Position numbers and translations under genes: made by a program. A DNA stretch of 64,000 nucleotides from Streptomyces sp. AM 4-1-1. Lineage in GTDB: Bacteria; Actinomycetota; Actinomycetes; Streptomycetales; Streptomycetaceae. The notes beneath the pieces were generated by a model. It had not been told where the DNA came from and did not search any database. It was given only the letters and a program-made list of their open reading frames with translations. Of this stretch, positions 46,095 through 54,819 are shown piece after piece; position 1 is the stretch's first letter; every line of letters begins with the position of its first letter. The stretch is from contig NZ_CP119145.1 in the NCBI RefSeq assembly GCF_029167625.1, forward strand, positions 6,386,001 through 6,450,000, written 5' to 3'.

Positions 46095-46439
46095 CCGGGC
46101 CACTCCCCACCCTCGCGGCACCGCGCCCACCCCAGGCGTCACCCCGGGCATCCGCGGTCACCCGGGACGGTGGCCGCGGCCGGCGGCAGACCGTCACCCC
46201 GCCACCCGCATACCGCTCGGGGGTGGCCTGGCCGCCGCCCGGTCTTCCACCCCCACCTCCACCCGCGCGGCGCCCCGCCCGCCTCCTCCGCACCCCCCAC
46301 GCCCTGGACGCTCCCGCCCGGACCGTCCAGGGCCGACACCGGTCCTGCCGCACCCTGTCCCCGTCGCCCCCCTGGTCCCTCCACACCGATGTCGGATTTC
46401 CGCCAGCTCCCCGCCCCGCCACTGCCGCATCCTTGAGCC
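46095..46439. other. C-rich intergenic gap
   Basis: 345 bases between the binding-protein gene and the Ada/AlkA gene. The plus strand is strikingly C-rich. No gene, RNA motif or clean terminator is recognisable; the repair-operon promoter should lie near its end. Confidence 0.4.
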
Positions 46440-47927
46440 ATGCACACCGACACCGAGCGCTGCGTACGGGCCGTCCGATCCAAGGACGCCCGCTTCGACG
46501 GATGGTTCTTCACCGCGGTCCTCACCACCCGCGTCTACTGCCGTCCCAGCTGCCCCGTCGTGCCGCCCAAGGTCGAGAACATGACCTTCTACCCCAGCGC
46601 CGCCGCCTGCCAGCAGGCCGGATTCCGGGCCTGCAAACGGTGCCGCCCCGACACCAGCCCCGGCTCCCCGGAATGGAACGCCCGCGCCGATTCGGTGGCC
46701 CGCGCGATGCGGCTCATCAGCGACGGTGTCGTCGACCGCGAGGGCGTCCCCGGCCTCGCCGCCCGGCTCGGCTACTCCCCGCGCCAGATCGAGCGCCAAC
46801 TGCTCGCCGAGCTGGGCGCGGGCCCGCTCGCCCTGGCCCGCGCCCAGCGCGCCCAGACCGCCCGGCTGCTGATCGAGACGACGGAACTCCCCATGGCGGA
46901 CGTCGCGTTCGCCGCCGGATTCTCGTCCGTCCGTACGTATAACGACACGATCCGCGAGGTCTTCGCGCTCACCCCGGGCGAGCTGCGCGCCCGTGTCGCC
47001 CGGAGGACGAAACCGCCGGCCACTCCCGGTACGATCACCCTGCGCCTGCCGTACCGCGCCCCGCTCAACCCCAGCAACCTCTTCGGCCACCTCGCCGCGA
47101 CCGCCGTTCCCGGCGTAGAGGAGTGGCGTGACGGCGCCTACCGCCGCACCCTCACCCTCCCGTACGGCCACGGCATCGTCGCCCTCACCCCGCGGCCCGA
47201 CCACATCGCGTGCCGGCTCTCGCTCACCGACCCCCGCGATCTCACCCTCGCCATCAGCCGCTGCCGCCGGCTCCTGGATCTGGACGCCGACCCGGTCGCC
47301 GTCGACGACCAGTTGCGCTCCGACCCGGTCCTCGCCCCGCTGGTCGACCCGGCGCCGGGACGGCGGGTACCGCGCACGGTCGACGGCGCGGAGTTCGCGG
47401 TACGGGCGGTGCTCGGCCAGCAGGTCTCGACGGCCGCCGCCCGCACGCACGCGGCCCGCCTGGTCGCCGCCCACGGCGTCCCCGTCGACGACCCCGAGGG
47501 CGGCCTCACCCACCTGTTCCCCACCCCCGAGGCCCTTGCCGGACTCGACCCCGAAGCCCTCGCGCTTCCCCGCAGCCGCCGCACCACCCTCACCACTCTC
47601 GTCGCCGCCCTGGCCGACGGCTCGCTGCGGCTCGGCGCCGACGCCGACCGGGAACGGGCCCGTGCCCAACTGATCGCCCTGCCGGGCTTCGGCCCCTGGA
47701 CCGTCGAGGTCATCGCGATGCGGGCGCTCGGCGACCCCGACGCCTTCCTCCCCACCGACCTCGGCATCCGTCGCGGCGCCCGGCGGCTGGGCCTGCCGTC
47801 GACCCCGGCGGCGCTCGTCGCGCGGGCCGCCGCCTGGCGTCCCTGGCGGGCGTACGCCGTTCAGTATCTGTGGACCGTCGACGACCACCCCATCAACCAC
47901 CTTCCTGCGCAAGGATGTTCCTCATGA
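46440..47927 (+). CDS. alkA: Ada-AlkA fusion: methylation-responsive regulator and 3-methyladenine glycosylase
   Basis: 495 residues in three parts. Part 1 is an Ada N-terminal zinc domain with Cys ligands in YCRPSC and CKRC (Cys methylated by phosphotriesters in Ada). Part 2 is an AraC-type helix-turn-helix pair (about 85-185; SVRTYNDTIREVFALTPGELR). Part 3 is an AlkA glycosylase with GQQVSTAAA and the helix-hairpin-helix LPGFGPWTVEVIAMRALGD including the catalytic Asp in FLPTDLGIR. It should both activate and carry out repair of alkylated DNA. It overlaps the alkyltransferase gene by four bases (ATGA). Confidence 0.95.
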   Translation: MHTDTERCVRAVRSKDARFDGWFFTAVLTTRVYCRPSCPVVPPKVENMTFYPSAAACQQAGFRACKRCRPDTSPGSPEWNARADSVARAMRLISDGVVDREGVPGLAARLGYSPRQIERQLLAELGAGPLALARAQRAQTARLLIETTELPMADVAFAAGFSSVRTYNDTIREVFALTPGELRARVARRTKPPATPGTITLRLPYRAPLNPSNLFGHLAATAVPGVEEWRDGAYRRTLTLPYGHGIVALTPRPDHIACRLSLTDPRDLTLAISRCRRLLDLDADPVAVDDQLRSDPVLAPLVDPAPGRRVPRTVDGAEFAVRAVLGQQVSTAAARTHAARLVAAHGVPVDDPEGGLTHLFPTPEALAGLDPEALALPRSRRTTLTTLVAALADGSLRLGADADRERARAQLIALPGFGPWTVEVIAMRALGDPDAFLPTDLGIRRGARRLGLPSTPAALVARAAAWRPWRAYAVQYLWTVDDHPINHLPAQGCSS

Positions 47928-48442
47928 CCAGCACCCTCACCGCCACCCGGCGGCACACCGTGGCCGACAGCCCGTACGGCCCGCTGACCCTCGTCGCGAC
48001 CGGCGACGCGCTCTCCGGTCTCTACATGACCGATCAGCGCCACCGGCCGGCCCAGGAGAACTTCGGCGCACCGGACCCCGGCCCGTTCGCCGAGGCGATC
48101 CGCCAGCTCGACGCCTACTTCGAGGGCGAGCTGCGGGACTTCGACCTTCCGCTGCGACTGGACGGCACGCCCTTCCAGCGAAGCGTCTGGGACCAGCTCA
48201 CCCGCATCCCGTACGGCGAGACCCGCTCCTACGGCGAACTGGCCGAACACCTCGGCAAACCGGGCGCCTCCCGGGCCGTGGGCCTCGCCAACGGGAAGAA
48301 CCCGGTCGGGATCATCGTCCCCTGCCACCGCGTCATCGGCGCCTCCGGGAGCCTCACCGGATACGGCGGCGGGCTGGAGCGCAAGCAGCGGCTGCTGGCC
48401 TTCGAGAAGGGTACGGAGGGCGACACCCCCGCGCTGTTCTGA
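47924..48442 (+). CDS. ogt: O6-alkylguanine-DNA alkyltransferase
   Basis: 172 residues; the suicide active site IIVPCHRVIG, the Arg-finger region GASRAVGLANGKNPVG and the DNA-binding helix before it are intact. It removes O6-methyl groups from guanine by transfer to the Cys. The ATG at 47924 has AAGGA eight bases upstream and overlaps the Ada-AlkA stop, forming an alkylation-repair operon. Confidence 0.96.
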   Translation: MTSTLTATRRHTVADSPYGPLTLVATGDALSGLYMTDQRHRPAQENFGAPDPGPFAEAIRQLDAYFEGELRDFDLPLRLDGTPFQRSVWDQLTRIPYGETRSYGELAEHLGKPGASRAVGLANGKNPVGIIVPCHRVIGASGSLTGYGGGLERKQRLLAFEKGTEGDTPALF

Positions 48443-48484
48443 CCCCGCGCGCGGCGGGGGACCACCGCCGCCGGGACCGTACCG

Positions 48485-48525
48485 CCGTACGGGAGGCCCT
48501 TCCTCCCGAAGGACCTCCCGTACGG
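48485..48525. terminator. Bidirectional hairpin terminator
   Basis: A perfect 12-bp inverted repeat (48485-48496 with 48514-48525) lies between the convergent ogt and GDT1-like genes and can serve both. Confidence 0.75.
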
Positions 48526-48576
48526 GGAACCGGCCACGCCCGCCCCGGCCGGACGGCCGTGGCGGGAACGCGGTCG

Positions 48577-49161
48577 TCAGCCGACGAAGATCTCGACGAC
48601 GGACCAGACGGCGAGCCCCAGCATGCACAGCCCGCCGATCCGCTGGACCGTCCTCAGCGGTACCCGCTTGGCGATGAAGCGCCCCGCCAGCAGCGCCAGC
48701 GCCGACACCGACATCAGAGCGGCGGCCGATCCGATCGCGGTGGACCAGGTGCCGTTGCTCGCCGCCAGGTTGGCGGTGGTGATCTGTGTGAGATCACCCC
48801 ACTCACTGATGAACACGGCCATGAACGCCGTCGAGTACACCGGCCAGAACCCGGTCACCGTCCGGATTCCGCCGTCCTCCTCGTCGTCGTCCGCCCCGCT
48901 CCGCAGCAGCATGAACGCGCCGAACGCGAAGAGCGAAGCCGAGACCAGCTTGACCGTCCAGTCGGGCAGCAGTCCGATCAGGCTGCCGGCCCCGACCGCG
49001 ATGGCCACGTGCACGATGAACGCCGACGAGGTACCGAACCAGACGTAGAGCGGCCGCATGCGGGTGCCCATGGCCAGCGAGGCGAACATCGTCTTGTCGG
49101 GGAGCTCCGCGAGGAAGATCAGCCCGAAGGCGGTGATGATCGCCAGGGGGTCGAGATGCAT
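48577..49161 (-). CDS. GDT1/TMEM165-family divalent-cation exporter (predicted Mn2+)
   Basis: 194 residues, six helices in two repeats. Each repeat has the family's acidic motif: LAELPDKTMFASLAMG in the first and SEWGDLTQITTANLA in the second, which form the cation site. Family members move Mn2+ or Ca2+. A yybP-ykoY Mn2+ riboswitch about 125 bases before the start makes Mn2+ export the best call. The central loop is acidic (DDDEEDGG). Confidence 0.9.
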   Translation of the reverse strand: MHLDPLAIITAFGLIFLAELPDKTMFASLAMGTRMRPLYVWFGTSSAFIVHVAIAVGAGSLIGLLPDWTVKLVSASLFAFGAFMLLRSGADDDEEDGGIRTVTGFWPVYSTAFMAVFISEWGDLTQITTANLAASNGTWSTAIGSAAALMSVSALALLAGRFIAKRVPLRTVQRIGGLCMLGLAVWSVVEIFVG

Positions 49162-49284
49162 TCCGGGTGACTTTCTGCGAGTGCCGGACCCGGATCGATC
49201 CTCGGCGAACCGCTGGACGGCGACCGGACGACCACTCGGCCCGGCATGACGGCACCGCCCACGGGACGTGGGTGTGTGGTTCAT

Positions 49285-49395
49285 ACCTGGCCGAAGGTCT
49301 CGCCCGCCCGTGAGACTCAGTGGGCCCGGCCACCGGGAACCCGGAGGTTCCAGCATGTCGACGACCGGTTTGCGGGGCTACTCCCCTTCGCGACC
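49285..49395 (-). ncRNA. yybP-ykoY manganese riboswitch
   Basis: On the minus strand the 5' part reads AAGGGGAGTAGC (near 49390) and the 3' part GGCGAGACCTTCGGCC (49304-49289). These are the two conserved strands that form the Mn2+ site of the yybP-ykoY aptamer, with two hairpin arms between them. It precedes the GDT1-like exporter, a classic target. Confidence 0.85.
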
Positions 49396-49470
49396 TGCCA
49401 CTTTACCCCACTCCGCGTCAAGGGGGGCGCAACTGTTCGACACGCGGCCGAGGTCGGTACAGTCCCTCGA

Positions 49471-49863
49471 ATGACCGACCGCGCCGCTGCCCGTACGCCG
49501 TCCCCGCCCACTGTCAGCGTCTGCCGGGGATGCTGCTGCGGCACCCCCAAGGTCCCTGGCGTGGACCACCCCGGACAGCTCGCCGACCTGCGCCGGGAGC
49601 TGGGCCGGATCGCCACGGTCCGGGCGGTGGAATGCCTGGACGCCTGCGAACAGGCCAATGTGATCGTCGTCCAGCCGTCGGCGGAGGGCCGCAGGTCCGG
49701 TGGCCGTCCGGTCTGGCTCGGCCTGGTCAACGACCCCGACGCCGTCGCCGACATCACCTCCTGGGTGCGCGCGGGCGGCCCCGGTCTCGCCGAACCCCCG
49801 GACATCCTCGATCTGTACGTCTTCCGCCCCTCGCGCCGTGTCCAGGCGGGCCTCGAACACTGA
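49471..49863 (+). CDS. Thioredoxin-like (2Fe-2S) ferredoxin-domain protein
   Basis: 130 residues. Cysteines in VCRGCCCGT and CLDAC match the four-ligand pattern of thioredoxin-like [2Fe-2S] ferredoxins, although the first motif has one extra Cys. Electron-transfer partner unknown. The ATG at 49471 has no evident ribosome site and may lie close to the transcript start, as Streptomyces leaderless mRNAs do. It is divergent from the riboswitch-controlled exporter. Confidence 0.8.
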   Translation: MTDRAAARTPSPPTVSVCRGCCCGTPKVPGVDHPGQLADLRRELGRIATVRAVECLDACEQANVIVVQPSAEGRRSGGRPVWLGLVNDPDAVADITSWVRAGGPGLAEPPDILDLYVFRPSRRVQAGLEH

Positions 49864-49977
49864 CGCCCCCTTTGTTGACCGGACGTGCGCGCCCCGTTCC
49901 GCCCCACGGGCGGAACGGGTGCCGTACGGATAGGGTCGCAGTGGCGTGACTGCCTGTTCGAGAGCAAAGGACGCAAG

Positions 49978-51111
49978 GTGACGGACGCAGCGGTGCCGAG
50001 ATCCGCCCGCGTGCTTGTCGCGGCGGACAAGTTCAAGGGCTCGCTCACGGCCGTGGAGGTCGCGGAGCGTGTGACGGCCGGACTGCGGCGGATCGCCCCC
50101 GACGTGCCGGTGGACGCCCTGCCCGTCGCGGACGGCGGCGACGGCACGGTCGCGGCGGCGGTGGCCGCCGGATTCGAACGGCGTGAGACACGGGTGACCG
50201 GCCCGCTCGGGGAGCCCGTGACGGCGGCCTACGCGCTGCGGGACGGCACCGCGGTGGTGGAGATGGCCGAGGCATCGGGCCTTCAGCGCCTTCCCACGGG
50301 CGTCTTCGCCCCGCTGACCGCGACCACCTACGGCTCCGGTGAACTGCTGCGCTCCGCGCTCGACGCGGGAGCCCGGACCATCGTGTTCGGGGTCGGCGGC
50401 AGCGCGACCACGGACGGCGGCGCGGGCATGCTGACCGCGCTCGGGGCCCGCTTCCTGACCGCCGACGACGAACCCGTCGGCCCCGGTGGCATCGGCCTCG
50501 CCGATCTGGTGAACATCGATCTCACCGGCCTCGACCCACGGTTCGCCGACATCGACCTGGTCCTCGCCGGTGACGTCGACAACCCGCTGACCGGGCCGAA
50601 GGGCGCCCCCGAGGTGTACGGGCGGCAGAAGGGCGCGACCGAGCAGGACATCGCGGACCTCGACGCGGCCCTTACCCACTACGCGTCCCTCCTCGGCCCC
50701 GGACAGGCGGTGCTCCCCGGGGCGGGGGCGGCCGGCGGTATCGGCTACGGCGCGCTGGTGGCCCTCGGCGCCCGCTTCCGCCCCGGCATCGAGGTCATGC
50801 TCGACGTCCTCGGCTTCGCCCGGGCCCTCGACCGCGCCACCCTGGTGATCACGGGTGAGGGCTCGCTCGACGGACAGACCCTGCACGGCAAGGCCCCCGC
50901 GGGCGTCGCGGCGGCGGCCCGCGCGGCGGGCCTGGAGGTCGTCGCCGTCTGCGGTCGCCTCGCACTCGCCCCGGAGGTCCTGGGACGTGCGGGCATCCGC
51001 CGCGTCTACGCCCTGACGGACCTGGAACCGGACGAGGCGGTCCGCATGGCCGAGGCCGGCCCTCTGCTGGAGCGCGCGGCCCAGTCGATCGCCCGGGACT
51101 TCCTGATGTGA
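49978..51111 (+). CDS. glxK: Glycerate kinase
   Basis: 377 residues of the GlxK/GarK family: VLVAADKFKGSLTA at the start, PVADGGDGTV, GVGGSATTDGGAGMLTALG and the late VITGEGSLDGQTLHGKAP. It phosphorylates D-glycerate, feeding lower glycolysis. GTG 49978 has AAAGGA six bases upstream. It is a single gene ending in a convergent terminator. Confidence 0.95.
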   Translation: MTDAAVPRSARVLVAADKFKGSLTAVEVAERVTAGLRRIAPDVPVDALPVADGGDGTVAAAVAAGFERRETRVTGPLGEPVTAAYALRDGTAVVEMAEASGLQRLPTGVFAPLTATTYGSGELLRSALDAGARTIVFGVGGSATTDGGAGMLTALGARFLTADDEPVGPGGIGLADLVNIDLTGLDPRFADIDLVLAGDVDNPLTGPKGAPEVYGRQKGATEQDIADLDAALTHYASLLGPGQAVLPGAGAAGGIGYGALVALGARFRPGIEVMLDVLGFARALDRATLVITGEGSLDGQTLHGKAPAGVAAAARAAGLEVVAVCGRLALAPEVLGRAGIRRVYALTDLEPDEAVRMAEAGPLLERAAQSIARDFLM

Positions 51112-51419
51112 TCCGGTACGGTGCGTGCCCGTACCGCCCGCACTCGCACCGCTCAGCTCGTCGCCCCGCGGCGGACGGGGTTCCGCCATGCCGTGCGATA
51201 CCCGGCATATTCGACCGCGCACGCACCGTGACGGCCGACCGTCACTTTTCGGCCATGGCTCGGGGCCTCGCATGCGGCGGCCGTCCCGGTAGCGGCAGGA
51301 CACGGGGCGGCCCCACGGCCTGACTCCCACGCACGAGGGCCCGGATGCTCGGGGAAGCATCCGGGCCCTCGTCCACTCCTGATCCCGTACGGCCGTACCG
51401 ACTGCCTGACCGACCGCCC
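51112..51419. other. Convergent gap between glxK and pssA
   Basis: 308 bases with no recognisable gene. The only notable structure is the strong shared hairpin at 51333-51372, 48 bases from the pssA stop. Confidence 0.5.
51333..51372. terminator. Strong bidirectional hairpin terminator
   Basis: A perfect 17-bp inverted repeat (51333-51349 with 51356-51372) with a 6-base loop separates convergent glxK and pssA. Confidence 0.85.
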
Positions 51420-52280
51420 TTAGGGCAGCTGCCCCGCCCGCGCCTCGCGCCGGTTGCCCCGGAAGGTGTTCACCCTCCGCGCCGTGGCGAACAGCGGGAT
51501 CACCGCGCCCAGCACGACCTGGAGCGCGCAGCCGGTCTGCAGGAGCAGATGACCACCGGGGGCGTCGAACGCCCACGCGGCGAGCAGCCCCATCGCGGCC
51601 ACGATCCAGCTGAGCATCGCCACCGCGAGGACGCCGCGGGGCTTGGGGTACTCGACCCGGCTGACCATCAGCCACGCCACTCCGATGATCGCGAGCAGGG
51701 TGGGTACGAAGGGCAGCTCCAGGAGCACGATCGAGATGACCGTGAGTGCTCCGAAGGGGCTCGGCATGCCCTGGAACATGCCGTCCTTCAGGGTCACGCA
51801 GGAGAACCGGGCAAGCCTCAGCACCACCGCCAGCAGCACCACGATCGCCGCGAGCGCGGAGACCCGCTGATAGGCGTCGTCCGCGACCATTCCGTACACC
51901 AGGACGAAGTAGGCCGGGGCGAGTCCGAAGCTGATCAGGTCGGACAGGTTGTCCAGCTCCGCCCCCATCGGCGAGGAGCGCAGCTTGCGTGCCACGAGCC
52001 CGTCGAAGAGGTCGAAGACCGCCGCCATGAGCATGAGGATCACGGCGGTGGCGGCGGAGTGCCGGGCCATGCCGCTCTCGTCACTGCCCGTGAGATGCGG
52101 GATGAGAATGCCCGTGGTGGTGAAGTACACGGCCATGAAACCGCAGGTGGCGTTACCGAGGGTGAGCGTGTCGGCTATCGACAGCCGCATCGACAGCGGC
52201 ATGTCCTCGGTGTCGTCGTCGAGGTCGGCCTCGGCCTCGGGCACCCACCCGGTCTGCGTGTCAGGATCAAGCACGGTCAA
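51420..52280 (-). CDS. pssA: CDP-diacylglycerol-serine O-phosphatidyltransferase
   Basis: About 286 residues with roughly eight helices. The CDP-alcohol phosphotransferase motif is complete: the DG in FDLFDGLVARKL, then GAELDNLSDLISFG. It makes phosphatidylserine, which the psd product immediately upstream decarboxylates. The start is uncertain: TTG 52280 or GTG 52274, both inside the end of psd, so the genes are coupled. Confidence 0.93.
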   Translation of the reverse strand: MTVLDPDTQTGWVPEAEADLDDDTEDMPLSMRLSIADTLTLGNATCGFMAVYFTTTGILIPHLTGSDESGMARHSAATAVILMLMAAVFDLFDGLVARKLRSSPMGAELDNLSDLISFGLAPAYFVLVYGMVADDAYQRVSALAAIVVLLAVVLRLARFSCVTLKDGMFQGMPSPFGALTVISIVLLELPFVPTLLAIIGVAWLMVSRVEYPKPRGVLAVAMLSWIVAAMGLLAAWAFDAPGGHLLLQTGCALQVVLGAVIPLFATARRVNTFRGNRREARAGQLP

Positions 52281-52914
52281 TTCGAGTCACCCCCGCGGTG
52301 GTGGCCTGGCCGACCTCGACCGCGACATCGATACCTTCCGGAAGGTAGATGTCGACCCGGGAGCCGAAGCGGATCAGGCCGATGCGCTCGCCCTGTTCCA
52401 CCTTCGTGCCCTGCGGGAGGTAGGGCACGATGCGACGGGCCACCGCGCCCGCGATCTGCACCATCTCGATGTCGCCGAGCTCGGTGTCGAAGTGCCAGAC
52501 AACGCGCTCGTTGTTCTCGCTCTCCTTGTTGAACGCCGGTACGAAACCGCCGGGGATGTGCTCGACCGACGTCACGGTGCCGGCCAGCGGCGCCCGGTTG
52601 ACGTGGACGTTGAGCGGGCTCATGAAGATCGCGACGCGGGTGCGTCCGTCCTTCCACGGCATGATGCTCTGCACCACACCGTCGGCGGGCGAGATGACGC
52701 GGCCCTGGGCGATCTCGCGCTCGGGGTCGCGGAAGAACCACAACATGCCCGCCGCCAGAACGGTGGTGGGCACGGCCACCGCGGCCCAGCGTCCGGACCG
52801 GCGGGCCCGGGAGACGCTGAGTGCTGCGGTGGCGACGGTCGGCAGGAGCCACGGCGAAGCTCCGCGGGCAAGGCGGACCCCGCCGCGTGGTACAGAGGTT
52901 TGGCTGTCGGGCAT
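52267..52914 (-). CDS. psd: Phosphatidylserine decarboxylase (short form)
   Basis: 215 residues. It has the pro-enzyme motifs VISPADGVV, FMSPLNVHVNR and the self-cleavage site RFGSRVD, where the Ser becomes the pyruvoyl group. It makes phosphatidylethanolamine. The ATG at 52914 leads into one hydrophobic hairpin before the catalytic region. It lies 181 bases downstream of the acyl-CoA dehydrogenase and so is probably transcribed both from its own promoter and by read-through. Confidence 0.94.
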   Translation of the reverse strand: MPDSQTSVPRGGVRLARGASPWLLPTVATAALSVSRARRSGRWAAVAVPTTVLAAGMLWFFRDPEREIAQGRVISPADGVVQSIMPWKDGRTRVAIFMSPLNVHVNRAPLAGTVTSVEHIPGGFVPAFNKESENNERVVWHFDTELGDIEMVQIAGAVARRIVPYLPQGTKVEQGERIGLIRFGSRVDIYLPEGIDVAVEVGQATTAGVTRIDRA

Positions 52915-53095
52915 GGATGACCTTCGTAGCGGATGATGCCGCGCTGGCAACGGGGGACGGCGGCTTTTCCGGCGATGCTATCGGTTTCGAGCCGCAACTG
53001 GGCAAGCCAACAGCGGAGTCGACCGGCTGGAACACTCCTGTCACAGATGACGGGGTGTGACCTTCTTCGCGACTAAATCACCCCAAACGGGACAA

Positions 53096-54301
53096 TCAGC
53101 CCTGGAATCGGTACTCTTCCAGGAGTCGGCGCCCAATGATCATTTTCTGGATCTCGGCGGTACCTTCGCCGATCAACAGCATCGGCGCCTCGCGGTAGAG
53201 GCGTTCGATCTCGTACTCCTTCGAGAAGCCGTATCCGCCGTGGATGCGGAAGGCGTCCTCGACGACTTCCTTGCAGTACTCGGAGGCGAGGTACTTCGCC
53301 ATCCCTGCCTCCAGGTCGTTACGTTCCCCGGAGTCCTTTTTGCGGGCCGCATTTACCATCATCGCATGAGCGGCCTCGACCTTGGTGGCCATTTCGGCCA
53401 GCTTGAACTGGATCGCCTGGTGCTCGGCGATCGGTTTGCCGAAGGTGTGGCGCTGCTGGGCGTACGCGACACCCAGCTCGAACGCACGCTGTGCCACACC
53501 GCAGCCACGGGCCGCGACATTGACGCGGCCCACCTCGACTCCGTCCATCATTTGGTAAAACCCTCGGCCGGTGGTGCCGCCGAGTACCCGATTGGCCGGA
53601 ATGCGCAGTCCGTCCATGATGAGTTCGGTGGTGTCGACCCCCTTGTAGCCCATCTTGTCGATCTTCCCGGGGATCGTGAGGCCCGGCCGCACCTCCCCGA
53701 AGCCGGCCTCCTTCTCCACCAGGAAGGCCGTCATCGATCTGTGCGGCGCGGTGCCCTCGGGGTGTCCTTCGTCACTCCGGCACAGCACGGCGACGAGCGT
53801 GGACGTGCCGCCGTTCGTCAGCCACATCTTCTGGCCGTCGAGCACGTAGGAGTCGCCGTCCCTGACGCCCCTGGACCTGATCGCCGACACGTCCGACCCG
53901 AGGCCGGGCTCCGACATCGAGAACGCGCCCCGCACCTCGCCCAGCGCCATGCGCGGCAGGAAGGTGTCCTTCTGCTCCTGGGTGCCGTGCTGCTTCAGCA
54001 GGTACGCCACGATGAAATGCGTGTTGATGATTCCCGACACGCTCATCCAGCCGCGGGCGATTTCCTCCACGCACAGCGCGTAGGTGAGCAGCGACTCACC
54101 CAGACCGCCGTACTCCTCCGGAATCATCAGTCCGAACAGACCGAGTTCCTTGAGCCCTTCGACGATTTCGTCCGGATATTCGTCACGGTGCTCCAGACGG
54201 GTCGCGACCGGAATGATCTCCTTGTCGACGAAACTCCTCACCGTGGCGAGGATTTCCCGCTGGATCTCGGTCAGTCCCGGGGTCCGGGCAAGTCGGCTCA
54301 T
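53096..54301 (-). CDS. Acyl-CoA dehydrogenase, predicted methylsuccinyl-CoA dehydrogenase
   Basis: 401 residues with the flavin motifs FSMSEPGLGSDVSAI and WLTNGG, the Arg stretch in QRHTFGKPIAEHQAIQF, and the likely catalytic base in LIGEGTAEIQ. It is last in the ccr-ecm-citE-maoC-acd operon (three bases after maoC), so oxidation of methylsuccinyl-CoA to mesaconyl-CoA in the ethylmalonyl-CoA pathway is the natural role. It is shorter than the 550-residue proteobacterial Mcd, so the assignment rests on position. Confidence 0.85.
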   Translation of the reverse strand: MSRLARTPGLTEIQREILATVRSFVDKEIIPVATRLEHRDEYPDEIVEGLKELGLFGLMIPEEYGGLGESLLTYALCVEEIARGWMSVSGIINTHFIVAYLLKQHGTQEQKDTFLPRMALGEVRGAFSMSEPGLGSDVSAIRSRGVRDGDSYVLDGQKMWLTNGGTSTLVAVLCRSDEGHPEGTAPHRSMTAFLVEKEAGFGEVRPGLTIPGKIDKMGYKGVDTTELIMDGLRIPANRVLGGTTGRGFYQMMDGVEVGRVNVAARGCGVAQRAFELGVAYAQQRHTFGKPIAEHQAIQFKLAEMATKVEAAHAMMVNAARKKDSGERNDLEAGMAKYLASEYCKEVVEDAFRIHGGYGFSKEYEIERLYREAPMLLIGEGTAEIQKMIIGRRLLEEYRFQG

Positions 54302-54304
54302 GGC

Positions 54305-54817
54305 TCAGCTCTCCTGTGACTTCGGTTCCGGGCGGCCGGGCTGTTCTCCGCCGCGCTCCTCGACGTACGTCCGGGTCGGGACCATCACCTTGCGGCGGAA
54401 CACGCAGACCAGCGTCCCGTCCTGCTTGTGGCCACGGGTCTCGACGTGGACGACTCCGCGGTCGCTCCTGGACCGTGACGGGGACTTGCCGAGGACGGTC
54501 GTCTCGCCGTAGAGCGTGTCACCGTGGAAGGTCGGCGCGACGTGCCTGAGCGATTCGACCTCCAGATTGGCGATCGCCTTCCCCGAGACGTCCGGCACCG
54601 ACATCCCGAGCAGCAGCGAGTAGACGTAGTTGCCGACGACGACGTTCTTCCCGAAGTCGGTCGTGCGCTCGGCGTAGTTGCTGTCCAGATGCAGCGGATG
54701 GTGATTCATCGTCAGCAGGCAGAACAGGTGGTCGTCGTACTCCGTGACCGTCTTTCCCGGCCAGTGCTTGTACACTGCACCGACCTTGAACTCCTCGAAG
54801 GTGCGGCCGAATCGCAT
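54305..54817 (-). CDS. MaoC-like hydratase, predicted mesaconyl-CoA hydratase
   Basis: 170 residues, a single hot-dog MaoC domain with the motif around LLTMNHHPLHLDSNYA (catalytic His/Asp area) and VVGNYVYSLLLGMSV. Expected reaction: mesaconyl-CoA to beta-methylmalyl-CoA. The ATG at 54817 is two bases past the CitE stop. Confidence 0.88.
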   Translation of the reverse strand: MRFGRTFEEFKVGAVYKHWPGKTVTEYDDHLFCLLTMNHHPLHLDSNYAERTTDFGKNVVVGNYVYSLLLGMSVPDVSGKAIANLEVESLRHVAPTFHGDTLYGETTVLGKSPSRSRSDRGVVHVETRGHKQDGTLVCVFRRKVMVPTRTYVEERGGEQPGRPEPKSQES

Positions 54818-54819
54818 GG

